DNA of 47,592 nucleotides from NCBI GenBank assembly GCA_913009755.1, contig CAJVWU010000024.1, positions 1 to 47,592 of the forward strand, read 5' to 3'. Positions 9,375 through 18,300 of the stretch are shown one piece after another; position 1 is the stretch's first letter; the number at the start of each line of letters is the position of its first letter. The DNA is from an uncultured Bacteroidia bacterium (GTDB taxonomy: Bacteria; Bacteroidota; Bacteroidia; Bacteroidales; F082). Both the position numbers and the translations under genes were made by a program. The notes under the pieces are model-generated. The model worked only from the letters and a program-made list of their open reading frames with translations. It was not told the origin of the DNA and searched no databases.

Positions 9375-9851
9375 TTACTGTTTTAGAATCTTAAATACCT
9401 GTAATTCATTATTATTTCTAATCACTCTCAGCAAATAGATGGCGCGGGCATAATCAACAAAAGAAATTTCCGTTTCCTTATTTTTAATTTTACTTTCATG
9501 CATTATTTCCCCGTTAAAATTACAAAGCTGATACTTCAGCCCGTCAAAATTATTAGTTTTTAGTTTAATAAAATCATAGGTTGGATTTGGATAAACAGAA
9601 ATTTTCATTTCATTGGCACCGGGGAGTTCTTTTATGGAAGTATAAACATTTAACGAGCTTTGTTGAAATCCCTGGGTAAGACAATTATTCTCATTTTCAA
9701 TGGTTTCAATCACCACTTCACAGAGCGTAAAAGAAATTGAGCCATTTGCATTTTCAAAATAGTCACCTCCGGTTGCCACTACTTCCTGGGCTCCCAGAAA
9801 AGACGTAACGGTTAATAAAAACCCTGCTAATAAAATCCTCACTTTTTCCAC
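9375..9851 (-). CDS. Small T9SS type A sorting-domain protein
   Basis: 158 residues, starting with GTG at 9851. A signal peptide (1 to about 21, ending FLGAQ) is followed by a short conserved segment beginning EVVATGGDYFENANGSISF, then a C-terminal sorting domain with the YPNPTYDFI motif near residue 87 and a final basic 'LQVFKILKQ' strand. It should therefore cross the outer membrane by the type IX system. It lies 13 bases upstream of the giant repeat gene on the same strand, so the two are almost certainly co-transcribed. In my recollection this small family often precedes tail-fibre-like proteins in Bacteroidota, which suggests a joint role, for instance anchoring or export of the large partner. 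That is inference. Confidence 0.75.
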   Translation of the reverse strand: MEKVRILLAGFLLTVTSFLGAQEVVATGGDYFENANGSISFTLCEVVIETIENENNCLTQGFQQSSLNVYTSIKELPGANEMKISVYPNPTYDFIKLKTNNFDGLKYQLCNFNGEIMHESKIKNKETEISFVDYARAIYLLRVIRNNNELQVFKILKQ

Positions 9852-9996
9852 CTCACAACTTTCTAATTAGTTGAAGGCTTCTACGAACAAAAGGCCAGAA
9901 AGTTGCTGGAAAAAAATCAAGCTAAAGTCAAAACCTCATTAAACAAAGGCTTTTTTACGAAGAAAAATATTTTTATCTGGTATTTGATACTGTTTT

Positions 9997-12084
9997 TCAT
10001 TTATCCTGTGCCTGGATAGCCGTGATTACTACCGTATTCACGATGTCCTTTACCAGGCATCCCCGGCTCAGGTCATTTACCGGTTTATTCAATCCCTGTA
10101 AAACAGGGCCGATGGCTATGGCATTCGATGATCGTTGTACCGCTTTATAAGTATTGTTTCCTGTGTTCAGGTCCGGGAAAATAAATACGGTTGCCTTTCC
10201 AGCCACTTCGCTGCCAGGCATTTTCAGTTTGGCTACGGTGGGGTCAATAGCTGCATCGTACTGGATTGGGCCTTCGGTTTTCAAATCAGGCCTTTTCCGT
10301 TGCACGATGGCTGTGGCTTCCCTTACCTTTTCAACGTCTGTTCCTTTGCCCGATTTACCGGTTGAATAGGATAACATGGCGATTCGCGGTTCAATTCCAA
10401 ATTTTATAGCTGTTTCAGCAGAACTGATGGCAATGTCGGCCAGTTGTTCCGAATCAGGGTTTGGATTAACGGCACAATCGGCATACACCAACACCCTGTC
10501 GGGCATACACATCAGGAAGGAACTGGAAACAATAGATACCCCGGGTTTTGTTTTAATGAATTCAAATGCCGGACGAATGGTATGCTGCGTTGTGTGCGTT
10601 GCCCCTGAAACCATTCCGTCAGCATGGCCTTTATAAACCATCATGGTACCCAGGTAACTTACATCATACATAAGGTCTGCAGCCGTTTCTTTGGTAATGC
10701 CTTTATGTTTGCGAAGGCGATAATACTCAGAAGCATATTCGCGTATTAAATCGTTATCATAAGGATCAATGATATGTACTTTTTTCAGATTGATCCGTAA
10801 AGCTTCGGCTTTTTTGGTGATTTCTTCCTCATTTCCCAGTAAAGTAATATCAACCACATTTCTCCTCATCAAAATATCCGAAGCTTTCAAAATACGATCA
10901 TCAGTCCCTTCTGCTAATACAATACGTTTGCGGTTAGCTCTGGCGCGTTCAAATAATTCATATTCAAACATCAACGGGGTTATGGCTTCCGAACGGTTGA
11001 TGGCTACTTTTTCCGTAAGCATCCTGCTGTTGACGTGTTCTTCAAAAAGTCCAAGTGCCGTGGCTATCCTCTGTTCGTTTTCCGGTTTTAAAACTGCTTT
11101 TATCCGGTTCACTTTCATTGCTGTTGTGTAAGTATCATCATTTACTTTCATAACAGTAATTGGCAGGTTTTTCAAACCATTTAAAAGTTGCATAAACTGT
11201 TCACCGGGTGAACAGCTTCCGGTTAGAAGAATCGCTGATATTTTAGGATAATTTCCGGTAACCAAAGTCAGCGATAAACCGGCAACCACATCTATTCTGT
11301 CGGCAGGGGTTATGATCAGGGTTCCGGAACTTATATATTTAAGCATATTTTCAAGGCCCATTGCGGCAATCTTTACATCGTTCACAACATAGTTCAGATG
11401 TTCCAAACTGCCATAGAGTTGTTTGGCTTTCAGTGCATCCCATATCTGGCGGACGGTTATTTTTTGTAACATGGGTTGCTCGGGAATGACAAAAATCATT
11501 TCTTTTTCCGATATGTTTTTTTCCAACAAACCTTTAATCGCTTTCACATCTTTTGAATTCGCCCGGTTCACTAAAGTGCTGATCTGAACGCAATTGGCCT
11601 GTGACAAGACTTCATGCATCACTTTTACAGCATCCACGATTTCACCGGCATTCTTATTTTGCCCGCTGATAACCGATATGATAGGGCTTCCAAGGTTCTT
11701 GGCCACCCGTACATTGAAATCGAATTCATAACTACTAAGGTGAGTTCTGAAATCACTGCCCTCGATTAATATAAAATCACATTTTTGTTCAAGGTTTTTA
11801 TATTTATTCAGAATGATGGTTTGAACACTGTCATCGTCGCCTTCCCTGATATACCGGTTCATTTCTTTTGCAGTCAGTCCATATAATTCCTTGTACTCAA
11901 ACTTCAGCTTATAGCGTTCATAAATTAAACGGATATGGTTATCCATTTCTATTCCCGACCTGACAATTGGCCTGAAGAATCCGATTTTAGTGAGGTGCCT
12001 CGATAAGAAGTCCATCATACCTAATACGATGAGGGATTTTCCGGCCTCTGCTTCAGATGCAGCAATATATAAGTTCTTTGACAT
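9997..12084 (-). CDS. pta: Phosphate acetyltransferase, long form
   Basis: Interconverts acetyl-CoA and acetyl phosphate. The 695 residues match the three-domain long form: an N-terminal dethiobiotin-synthetase-like P-loop domain (SEAEAGKSL near residue 9), a central DRTGG regulatory domain (PADRIDVVAG near residue 260), and a C-terminal PTA catalytic domain from about residue 370 (VLAEGTDDRI, then GMVSGATHTT). Acetate kinase (ackA), the usual partner, is not adjacent on either side. The gene stands alone, separated by more than 140 bases from both neighbours. Confidence 0.95.
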   Translation of the reverse strand: MSKNLYIAASEAEAGKSLIVLGMMDFLSRHLTKIGFFRPIVRSGIEMDNHIRLIYERYKLKFEYKELYGLTAKEMNRYIREGDDDSVQTIILNKYKNLEQKCDFILIEGSDFRTHLSSYEFDFNVRVAKNLGSPIISVISGQNKNAGEIVDAVKVMHEVLSQANCVQISTLVNRANSKDVKAIKGLLEKNISEKEMIFVIPEQPMLQKITVRQIWDALKAKQLYGSLEHLNYVVNDVKIAAMGLENMLKYISSGTLIITPADRIDVVAGLSLTLVTGNYPKISAILLTGSCSPGEQFMQLLNGLKNLPITVMKVNDDTYTTAMKVNRIKAVLKPENEQRIATALGLFEEHVNSRMLTEKVAINRSEAITPLMFEYELFERARANRKRIVLAEGTDDRILKASDILMRRNVVDITLLGNEEEITKKAEALRINLKKVHIIDPYDNDLIREYASEYYRLRKHKGITKETAADLMYDVSYLGTMMVYKGHADGMVSGATHTTQHTIRPAFEFIKTKPGVSIVSSSFLMCMPDRVLVYADCAVNPNPDSEQLADIAISSAETAIKFGIEPRIAMLSYSTGKSGKGTDVEKVREATAIVQRKRPDLKTEGPIQYDAAIDPTVAKLKMPGSEVAGKATVFIFPDLNTGNNTYKAVQRSSNAIAIGPVLQGLNKPVNDLSRGCLVKDIVNTVVITAIQAQDK

Positions 12085-12245
12085 CTCTGTTTTATTTTAA
12101 TCTTATTTATAAAATATTGAAAAGCAAGTATTTAAAATAATAGATTAATTCAATCACATCGTGTTTATTTATTGGCGAAATTATAAAATTCAAGTTCACA
12201 ATACATCGGCAATGAAAACAAAACATCAGATCAATCAAATGTTTT

Positions 12246-12419
12246 TTATGGCATATTTTCCTCAATTATTTTAACACATTTTTGAATGTCCTTTTTGATG
12301 AAACTTTCCCGGAACCTTAAAACAGTCCACCCCATTTCCCTGAGCAATTCATTGTTTTCCTGGATAAGATTACAAACAACATCAAGTATGTTTTTGAAAT
12401 ATTTGAACGATTTGATCAT
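12246..12419 (-). pseudogene. C-terminal remnant of a DUF559/Vsr-like endonuclease
   Basis: A 57-codon frame from ATG at 12419 to the stop at 12248-12246 ends GWTVLRFRESFIKKDIQKC followed by about nine residues. The 'GW-V-LRF---(I/V)KKD---C' pattern is the closing strand and helix of DUF559/very-short-patch-repair-type nucleases, which are normally about 120 residues and carry catalytic Asp and Glu residues further upstream. Those residues are absent here. It is the only gene-like sequence in the 536-base gap between pta and the DUF481 gene. Confidence 0.5.
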
Positions 12420-12483
12420 TATCGCAAGTTTATTCCATAATCCATATTTCTAACTGGAGTAATCCTGTTCAGAAGGTTTGGTC

Positions 12484-12504
12484 ATCAGGTAATTAGAACC
12501 TGAT
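12484..12504. other. Perfect 7-bp inverted repeat
   Basis: ATCAGGT at 12484-12490 and ACCTGAT at 12498-12504 flank a 7-base loop. It lies beyond the 3' end of the DUF481 gene with no clear T run, so it may be a weak terminator or a small operator. The rest of 12085-12620, apart from the nuclease remnant, shows nothing I recognise. Confidence 0.3.
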
Positions 12505-12620
12505 CAGCACAGTTATAGACATTAGGCTAATCAGGTCAATTCTGTTCCGGGACAGGGGTGGTTTCCCGTAAACCGGCTTAAAACACCTAAACTTAACACC
12601 GCTATTTCACGGGAATCGGA

Positions 12621-13637
12621 TCAGGGCCATTCCCAGCCAAACCCCGTATAAAATACATAATCCATATCAGAACCTCCGGGGATTGGTCTGTTATCATAGT
12701 TCAAAGACCATCCTAACTTTATATAAAATTCAAGAGGCAGGTCATATTTTGTATCAAGGTTGAAGTCAAAACGCCATCTTCCGGAATCGGTAAAACTGGG
12801 ATAAACTTTTACGTTAGTGGATAAGCTAAAGTCGCCGATGTCAAATAAATTAAGGTCAGTCCCCAAATAGCCCTCAAAACTGTTGTTATCCGGAATACTG
12901 TCGGGCATATAGTTCTCCGCATTGAATGCCCCTCCGATATCAGCACCCCAGTAAAGACGGTTGGTCCGAAAGAAATAATAACCGGCGCCGGCCAAAACGG
13001 TCCAGCGTGCCTGAAGGCTCAACTCCGAACTTTTTAAATAATTAATTGAAACCGGAATATAAAAACTTTTGGGCAAAAAGTATTTGTATGAAAGGCCACC
13101 GTCTGTTCTGTTTGAATTCGGCCCTTCATCCTGTTTGGTGAAATTGGTATTGAAAGTAAGGCCAAGCAACCACCTTGGTGCCATGTAATCAATACCGCTC
13201 CGGGTGGAAAACGTCATCACATTATTCGCTTTGGTCAGATTAAACCCGATATCTATAAAAGCATCAATTCTGTCAAAAAATCCCTTGTCCACCGATTTCA
13301 GATAAATGATATCCATGAAAGGGATTTCTATTGTTCCGCCATCTTCCAGGAATATTTTCACATTCTTTTCCCCTGATGATTCTATTCGGCCATTGTATCT
13401 GCCGCCATCCGAGGTATTGATCAGATAAGACTGAACTGTGTAGATTTTCTTTATGCCTTCCCATTCAATTTTAAAATCCTTGTCGCTATAAGGCGTTTCT
13501 ATGGTTGCGATAGCCCGGTCCATGTTTTTGAGTTCACCGACAATCGTATTCCCGTTGTTTAAAATCAATGAGTCATTCTGTGAAAATGTATATGTTGCGA
13601 TAAGAAGGGTAATAATAGACAATAAAAGTCTTTTCAT
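12621..13637 (-). CDS. DUF481 family outer-membrane beta-barrel protein
   Basis: 338 residues with a signal peptide (1 to about 19, ending TFSQ). Residues 20-125 form a small beta-rich region with a repeated 'DGGxxxG' pattern, and the remainder is a run of amphipathic strands ending in GFGWEWP, consistent with an outer-membrane barrel closing on an aromatic residue. This matches the DUF481/YdiY-like family, whose function is not established. A TATTTTTG element upstream could be a -7 box. The gene is transcribed divergently from the RND efflux operon and shares a 181-base intergenic region with it. Confidence 0.75.
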   Translation of the reverse strand: MKRLLLSIITLLIATYTFSQNDSLILNNGNTIVGELKNMDRAIATIETPYSDKDFKIEWEGIKKIYTVQSYLINTSDGGRYNGRIESSGEKNVKIFLEDGGTIEIPFMDIIYLKSVDKGFFDRIDAFIDIGFNLTKANNVMTFSTRSGIDYMAPRWLLGLTFNTNFTKQDEGPNSNRTDGGLSYKYFLPKSFYIPVSINYLKSSELSLQARWTVLAGAGYYFFRTNRLYWGADIGGAFNAENYMPDSIPDNNSFEGYLGTDLNLFDIGDFSLSTNVKVYPSFTDSGRWRFDFNLDTKYDLPLEFYIKLGWSLNYDNRPIPGGSDMDYVFYTGFGWEWP

Positions 13638-13818
13638 TGTAAATAATATTAAAGGTGTTTAATTATTTTTAAGGCGGCTGCAAAAATAATATTTTTGATA
13701 TACTTTTTTCACAGACAGCTATTCCTTTAACCATTTATAAAATAAAGTCGGCGAAATTCCATTTTTTTTGCATCTTTGTAAACCAAAAATATTTTCCTAA
13801 ACAAACAATAGTTTTTCA

Positions 13819-14988
13819 ATGATGAATCTCCGACCTTTTTTCTTAAAGACCAGTTCTATAATACTGGTTATTTTTTTAAGTGCCTCATGTTCCGAAAAAA
13901 AACAACAGGCCCCTCCCCCGCCTGAAATACCAGTGGTAAAAGTTTTGCAGAAAGATGTGCCGATTTATAAGGAATTTGTCGGTCAGGTGTATGGTTATTC
14001 CGATATACCCATACGGGCCAGGGTGACTGGTTTTCTGGAGGGTATTCATTTTAAAGAAGGTTTAAAGGTAAAGAAAGGGCAATTGCTTTACAACATTGAC
14101 TCCCAGGAATACCAATCGAAAGTAGCAACCCAGGAGAGCCTTCTTGCTGAAGCGAAAACATCGCTTGCAAAAGCAGAAAGCGACCTGAGCCGGATCAAAC
14201 CTCTTGCTAAGATCAATGCAGTAAGCCAAAGTGACCTGGATGCTGCCCAGGCTGAATACGATGCGGCTGTGTCTTACGTGAATGCCATGGCGTCAAACCT
14301 GCAATTTGCGAAAATCAATCTGAGCTATTGCTGGATAAAATCACCCATCAATGGCATTATTGGAAAAACGAAGGCACGGGTGGGCGAGTTCGTGGGCAAG
14401 AGTCCCAACCCCGTGATTTTAAATACGGTATCTATAATTGATACGGTACGCGTCGAGTTTTTTCTTCCTGAAGCAGATTACATTCGCCTGGCCAGAGCAT
14501 ATAAAGAGTCTGATCAATCAACCCAAAATGCTTCAACTGTCAGGGAACAAAATCTGAGACTGATACTTGCGGATGGTTCAACTTTTAAATACGAAGGTTA
14601 CATAAATTTCATCAACCGTGAGGTGGATCCCCAAACCGGATCTTTGCTGGTGCAAACTACTTTCCCAAATCCTGAACGGTTGTTAAAACCGGGACAGTAT
14701 GCCAAAGTTGTAGTAAAAATGAAAGAGGTAAAGGGGGCATTGCTTATTCCGCAACGGTGTGTCATGGAACTGCAGGGCCAACACTCGGTTTATGTTGTTA
14801 CCGATGATAGCATTGTGGAGAACAGACAAATCGTCACCGGTGAACGCATCGGAGATCTCTGGTTAATTAAGAAAGGCCTAAAGCCGGATGATAAAGTTGT
14901 TATTGATGCCCTCCAGAAAGTAAATTCGGGATTAAAAGTGATCCCTGAGTTAACGGTTTTTAAAAGTAAATCAAACCAACAAGACTAA
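13819..14988 (+). CDS. RND efflux periplasmic adaptor lipoprotein (AcrA/MexA type)
   Basis: Membrane-fusion subunit linking an inner-membrane RND pump to an outer-membrane channel. 389 residues; the signal sequence ends in FLSASC with the lipidated cysteine at 24, so it is anchored as a lipoprotein. The usual order follows: a barrel-sandwich half (GYSDIPIRARVTGFLEGIHF), an alpha-hairpin from about 105 to 170, the second lipoyl half (YCWIKSPINGIIGKTKARVG), and beta-barrel and membrane-proximal domains. It is first gene of a three-gene operon; the pump begins 5 bases after its stop. Confidence 0.93.
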   Translation: MMNLRPFFLKTSSIILVIFLSASCSEKKQQAPPPPEIPVVKVLQKDVPIYKEFVGQVYGYSDIPIRARVTGFLEGIHFKEGLKVKKGQLLYNIDSQEYQSKVATQESLLAEAKTSLAKAESDLSRIKPLAKINAVSQSDLDAAQAEYDAAVSYVNAMASNLQFAKINLSYCWIKSPINGIIGKTKARVGEFVGKSPNPVILNTVSIIDTVRVEFFLPEADYIRLARAYKESDQSTQNASTVREQNLRLILADGSTFKYEGYINFINREVDPQTGSLLVQTTFPNPERLLKPGQYAKVVVKMKEVKGALLIPQRCVMELQGQHSVYVVTDDSIVENRQIVTGERIGDLWLIKKGLKPDDKVVIDALQKVNSGLKVIPELTVFKSKSNQQD

Positions 14989-14993
14989 AGTTT

Positions 14994-17900
14994 ATGGCTG
15001 AAGACAAAGGAAATTTTTTCGTCCACCGGCCTATTGTGGCCATGGTGATTGCCATCGTGATCGTAATTGTGGGTGTGGTTTCGTTAATTGGGTTGCCCAT
15101 TGAACAATACCCAAATCTTACTCCGCCAATTGTTCAGGTGAGGGCTACCTATACAGGTGCTAACGCGATTAATGTCGAAGAATCAGTGGCCACCCCGCTG
15201 GAACAGAAAGTTAATGGCGTGGATAATATGATCTATATGAAGTCCACCAATGCCAACGATGGCACGATGAATCTGCAGGTTTCTTTTGCGGTAGGTACTG
15301 ATCCCGATATGAATACGGTTCTTACCCAAAACCGGGTGTCAGCAGCTTCTGCAAAGTTACCCGCCTCGGTCACGAAGTTTGGTGTTACCACTGAAAAATC
15401 GTTACCCAATATATTGATGTTGGTTACATTGACTTCTGACGGTCGCTACGATAAGGATTTTTTGGGGAATTATGCACTCATCAATATTAAAGACCAGCTT
15501 TCCAGAATTAAAGGTATTGGCAGGGTAGATGTGCTTGGTGCTTCCGACTATTCCATGCGGATATGGGTAAAACCCGACCGTCTGGCACAAATGGGATTGA
15601 CGGTCCCTGAAATCATTAACGCCATCAACGAGCAGAATGTGATCGTCCCCGGAGGGAAATTCGGTGCGGAACCGGCGCCTCCCGGCACGGAATTTACATA
15701 CACTGTCCGGCTTCCTGAGCGGTTTAATTCGCCAGAAGCATTCGGTGAAATTATAGTCAGGACACAACCTGACGGTTCACAGATAAAATTGAAAGATGTG
15801 GCTACCATCAACCTGGGTGTTGAAACTTACAATATGATTCCGAGACTGAACGGAAAAACCGCTGCTATCATTGCTCTTTACCAGGCTCCCGGTTCGAATG
15901 CCGTTGAACTGGCTCAAAGCATCAGGGATGAAATGGATCATTTGTCAAAAAGTTTTCCTGAAAGCATCAAATATGATGTTTCCATGGATACCACAAAGGC
16001 AATTGATGCCGGCATCAGGGATATTGTAGTCACACTTATCATTGCACTTATCCTTGTTATTCTCGTTGTTTTTATTTTCATACAGGACTGGCGGGCAACA
16101 TTGATTCCAACACTGGCTATTCCCGTTTCACTTATCGGGGCTTTCATTTTCTTCCCGTCCCTGGGTTTTACAATCAACGTATTGTCTTTACTGGGACTTG
16201 TTCTTGCCATCGGGATTGTTGTGGATGACGCCATTGTGGTGGTGGAAGCTGTCCAGGTAAACATCTCCAAAGGCATGAATGCCAAGGAAGCAACTCTGGA
16301 AGCCATGCGGAAAGTAACAGCACCGGTAATTGCCACTACGCTGGTATTAATCGCGGTATTCATTCCAGTTGCCGGAATGGCAGGGATCACCGGAATCCTT
16401 TATCAGCAGTTTGCCATTACCATAGTTGTCTCGGTCATTGTTTCATCGGTCAATGCACTTACATTAAGTCCGGCACTTTGTTCTCTTTTGTTAAAAGAAC
16501 CTAAACCTTACAAAGGCCCGCTTGGCTGGTTCTTTAAAAAATTTAACGGAGGAATGGATAAAAGTACCGACTCTTATATGAGTTTTACAAATATTGTTGC
16601 AAGAAAATTAAAGCGGAGCGTGGTTTTTATTGTCATCATGACCATTGCCGCAGGTATTTTCGGCACATTGGTTCCCAGCGGATTTATGCCCGATGAAGAT
16701 ATGGGTTATTTCTTCGTTAATGTACAATTACCCGATGCCGCCTCTATTCAGCGATCAGATGAGATTACAAAAAAGATTGAAGATATTCTTTTGGGGTTTG
16801 ATGAGATAGAGTACGTGACAACAGCTACCGGTTACAGTATTTTATCAGGGGCCATGACCTCTAATACCGGGTTTTTGTTTATCTCCTTAAAAAATTGGTC
16901 GGAAAGAAAATTTACAGCAGAAGAGCTTATCGCCCAGGTAAACAAAAAACTAAACATCAAAATTAAGGGGGCACAGGCTTTTGCTTTCGGGCCACCGGCC
17001 ATTCCGGGGTTAGGTAGCGGATCCGGATTTAGTATCATGTTACAAGATAAGGGTGGAAACACTCCGGAATACCTGGCTTCCAATGCGATGAAATTTATCA
17101 AAGCGGCCAATGAGCGTCCTGAAATAGGCAAAGCTTTTACTACTTTCCAGGCCAATGTTCCGCAACGCTATATGGACATTGACAGGGAAAAGGCGCTAAA
17201 ACTCGGGATCAAACTGAATGACCTGTACACCACTGTCGGCGCATTTATGGGCGGTGCGTATGTAAATGACTTCACACGGTTCGGAAGGCTATATAAAACA
17301 TACATACAGGCAGAACCTGAATACAGAGTTGATAAAAACCAGATCAATAATTTCTTTATTAAAAACAACACTGGAAAAATGGTCCCCCTGGCAACGGTAG
17401 CCACTGTCAAACCTGTTTCAGGACCTGATTACACGACCCGTTTTAATCTGTACCGCTCTGTTGAAGTGACAGGCGGGCCTGCAGAGGGTTACACATCGGA
17501 TCAGGCCAGAAATGCATTGAAAGAAGTGGCGCAAGAGGTACTTCCACAGGATATGGGTTATGCCTGGAATGCCATGTCCTTCCAGGAGGAGAAAGCTTCG
17601 GGGTCACTGATGATGATCCTTACCTTCTCTTTAATCTTTGTTTTTCTGATCCTGGCGGCACAATATGAAAGTTGGTCTTTGCCCTTCAGTATTTTGCTGG
17701 GGACACCCTTTGCTATTTTTGGCGCTTTATTTGCCCTTTGGGTCGGGAGGCTGTTAAGCCCTACTTTTGAAAATAATATTTTTGCCCAGGTTTCGTTTGT
17801 CATGCTCATTGGGATGGCGGCAAAAAATGCCATCCTGATTGTTGAGTATGCCAATGATGAATTCAAAAAAGGATTGAGTTTATTCGATGCTGCCATTGTT

Positions 17901-18155
17901 GCTGCCAAATCCAGGTTCCGACCCATTTTGATGACTGCTTTTTCATTTATTTTTGGCGTATTCCCGCTTGTTGTTGCTTCAGGAGCGGGAGCCGAAGCCA
18001 GAAAAGTAATGGGAGTAGCCCTGCTTGGAGGAATGACGGTGGCAACCTTACTCGGTGTCTTTCTCTACCCTATGCTGTTTGTTTTAATTGGAAAGCTTGC
18101 AGGATATGAAAAGAAGAGGGAGAAGTTGAAAGCGGTTGAAGTTGAAAAGAATTGA
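14994..18155 (+). CDS. RND multidrug efflux permease (AcrB/HAE1 family)
   Basis: Proton-driven inner-membrane pump that exports drugs or other amphiphiles. 1053 residues, the normal size, with two six-helix membrane halves each followed by a large periplasmic loop. The proton-relay aspartate pair is present in GIVVDDAIVVVE (around residue 405), and the partner lysine in GMAAKNAILIVEYA (around 945). The N-terminus FFVHRPIVAMVIAI is typical of the hydrophobic/amphiphilic efflux subfamily rather than the heavy-metal pumps. It is the middle gene of the operon. Confidence 0.96.
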   Translation: MAEDKGNFFVHRPIVAMVIAIVIVIVGVVSLIGLPIEQYPNLTPPIVQVRATYTGANAINVEESVATPLEQKVNGVDNMIYMKSTNANDGTMNLQVSFAVGTDPDMNTVLTQNRVSAASAKLPASVTKFGVTTEKSLPNILMLVTLTSDGRYDKDFLGNYALINIKDQLSRIKGIGRVDVLGASDYSMRIWVKPDRLAQMGLTVPEIINAINEQNVIVPGGKFGAEPAPPGTEFTYTVRLPERFNSPEAFGEIIVRTQPDGSQIKLKDVATINLGVETYNMIPRLNGKTAAIIALYQAPGSNAVELAQSIRDEMDHLSKSFPESIKYDVSMDTTKAIDAGIRDIVVTLIIALILVILVVFIFIQDWRATLIPTLAIPVSLIGAFIFFPSLGFTINVLSLLGLVLAIGIVVDDAIVVVEAVQVNISKGMNAKEATLEAMRKVTAPVIATTLVLIAVFIPVAGMAGITGILYQQFAITIVVSVIVSSVNALTLSPALCSLLLKEPKPYKGPLGWFFKKFNGGMDKSTDSYMSFTNIVARKLKRSVVFIVIMTIAAGIFGTLVPSGFMPDEDMGYFFVNVQLPDAASIQRSDEITKKIEDILLGFDEIEYVTTATGYSILSGAMTSNTGFLFISLKNWSERKFTAEELIAQVNKKLNIKIKGAQAFAFGPPAIPGLGSGSGFSIMLQDKGGNTPEYLASNAMKFIKAANERPEIGKAFTTFQANVPQRYMDIDREKALKLGIKLNDLYTTVGAFMGGAYVNDFTRFGRLYKTYIQAEPEYRVDKNQINNFFIKNNTGKMVPLATVATVKPVSGPDYTTRFNLYRSVEVTGGPAEGYTSDQARNALKEVAQEVLPQDMGYAWNAMSFQEEKASGSLMMILTFSLIFVFLILAAQYESWSLPFSILLGTPFAIFGALFALWVGRLLSPTFENNIFAQVSFVMLIGMAAKNAILIVEYANDEFKKGLSLFDAAIVAAKSRFRPILMTAFSFIFGVFPLVVASGAGAEARKVMGVALLGGMTVATLLGVFLYPMLFVLIGKLAGYEKKREKLKAVEVEKN

Positions 18156-18196
18156 TTTAATTGATCTAATTGCACTAATGTCAAATTGCTCTAAAT

Positions 18197-18259
18197 AATT
18201 TCTAATGACAAAATCCAAACCGTTCAAAACAACGTTAAACCATTTAGACATTAGAAATT
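18197..18259. repeat. Inverted repeat in the pump-to-channel spacer
   Basis: AATTTCTAATG at 18197-18207 and its exact reverse complement CATTAGAAATT at 18249-18259 are separated by 41 bases. It sits in the 145-base gap between the pump and the outer-membrane channel gene, otherwise AT-rich. It could form a stem in the operon transcript or be the remains of a small mobile repeat. Confidence 0.5.
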
Positions 18260-18300
18260 GGGATTTATTTAGGTCAATTAGTAATTAATCATATGCAGAT

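Noticed and set aside
15402-17926. Several long minus-strand frames inside the RND pump gene
   Set aside because: The pump has full family motifs on the plus strand; the antisense frames look like non-coding by-products of codon bias.
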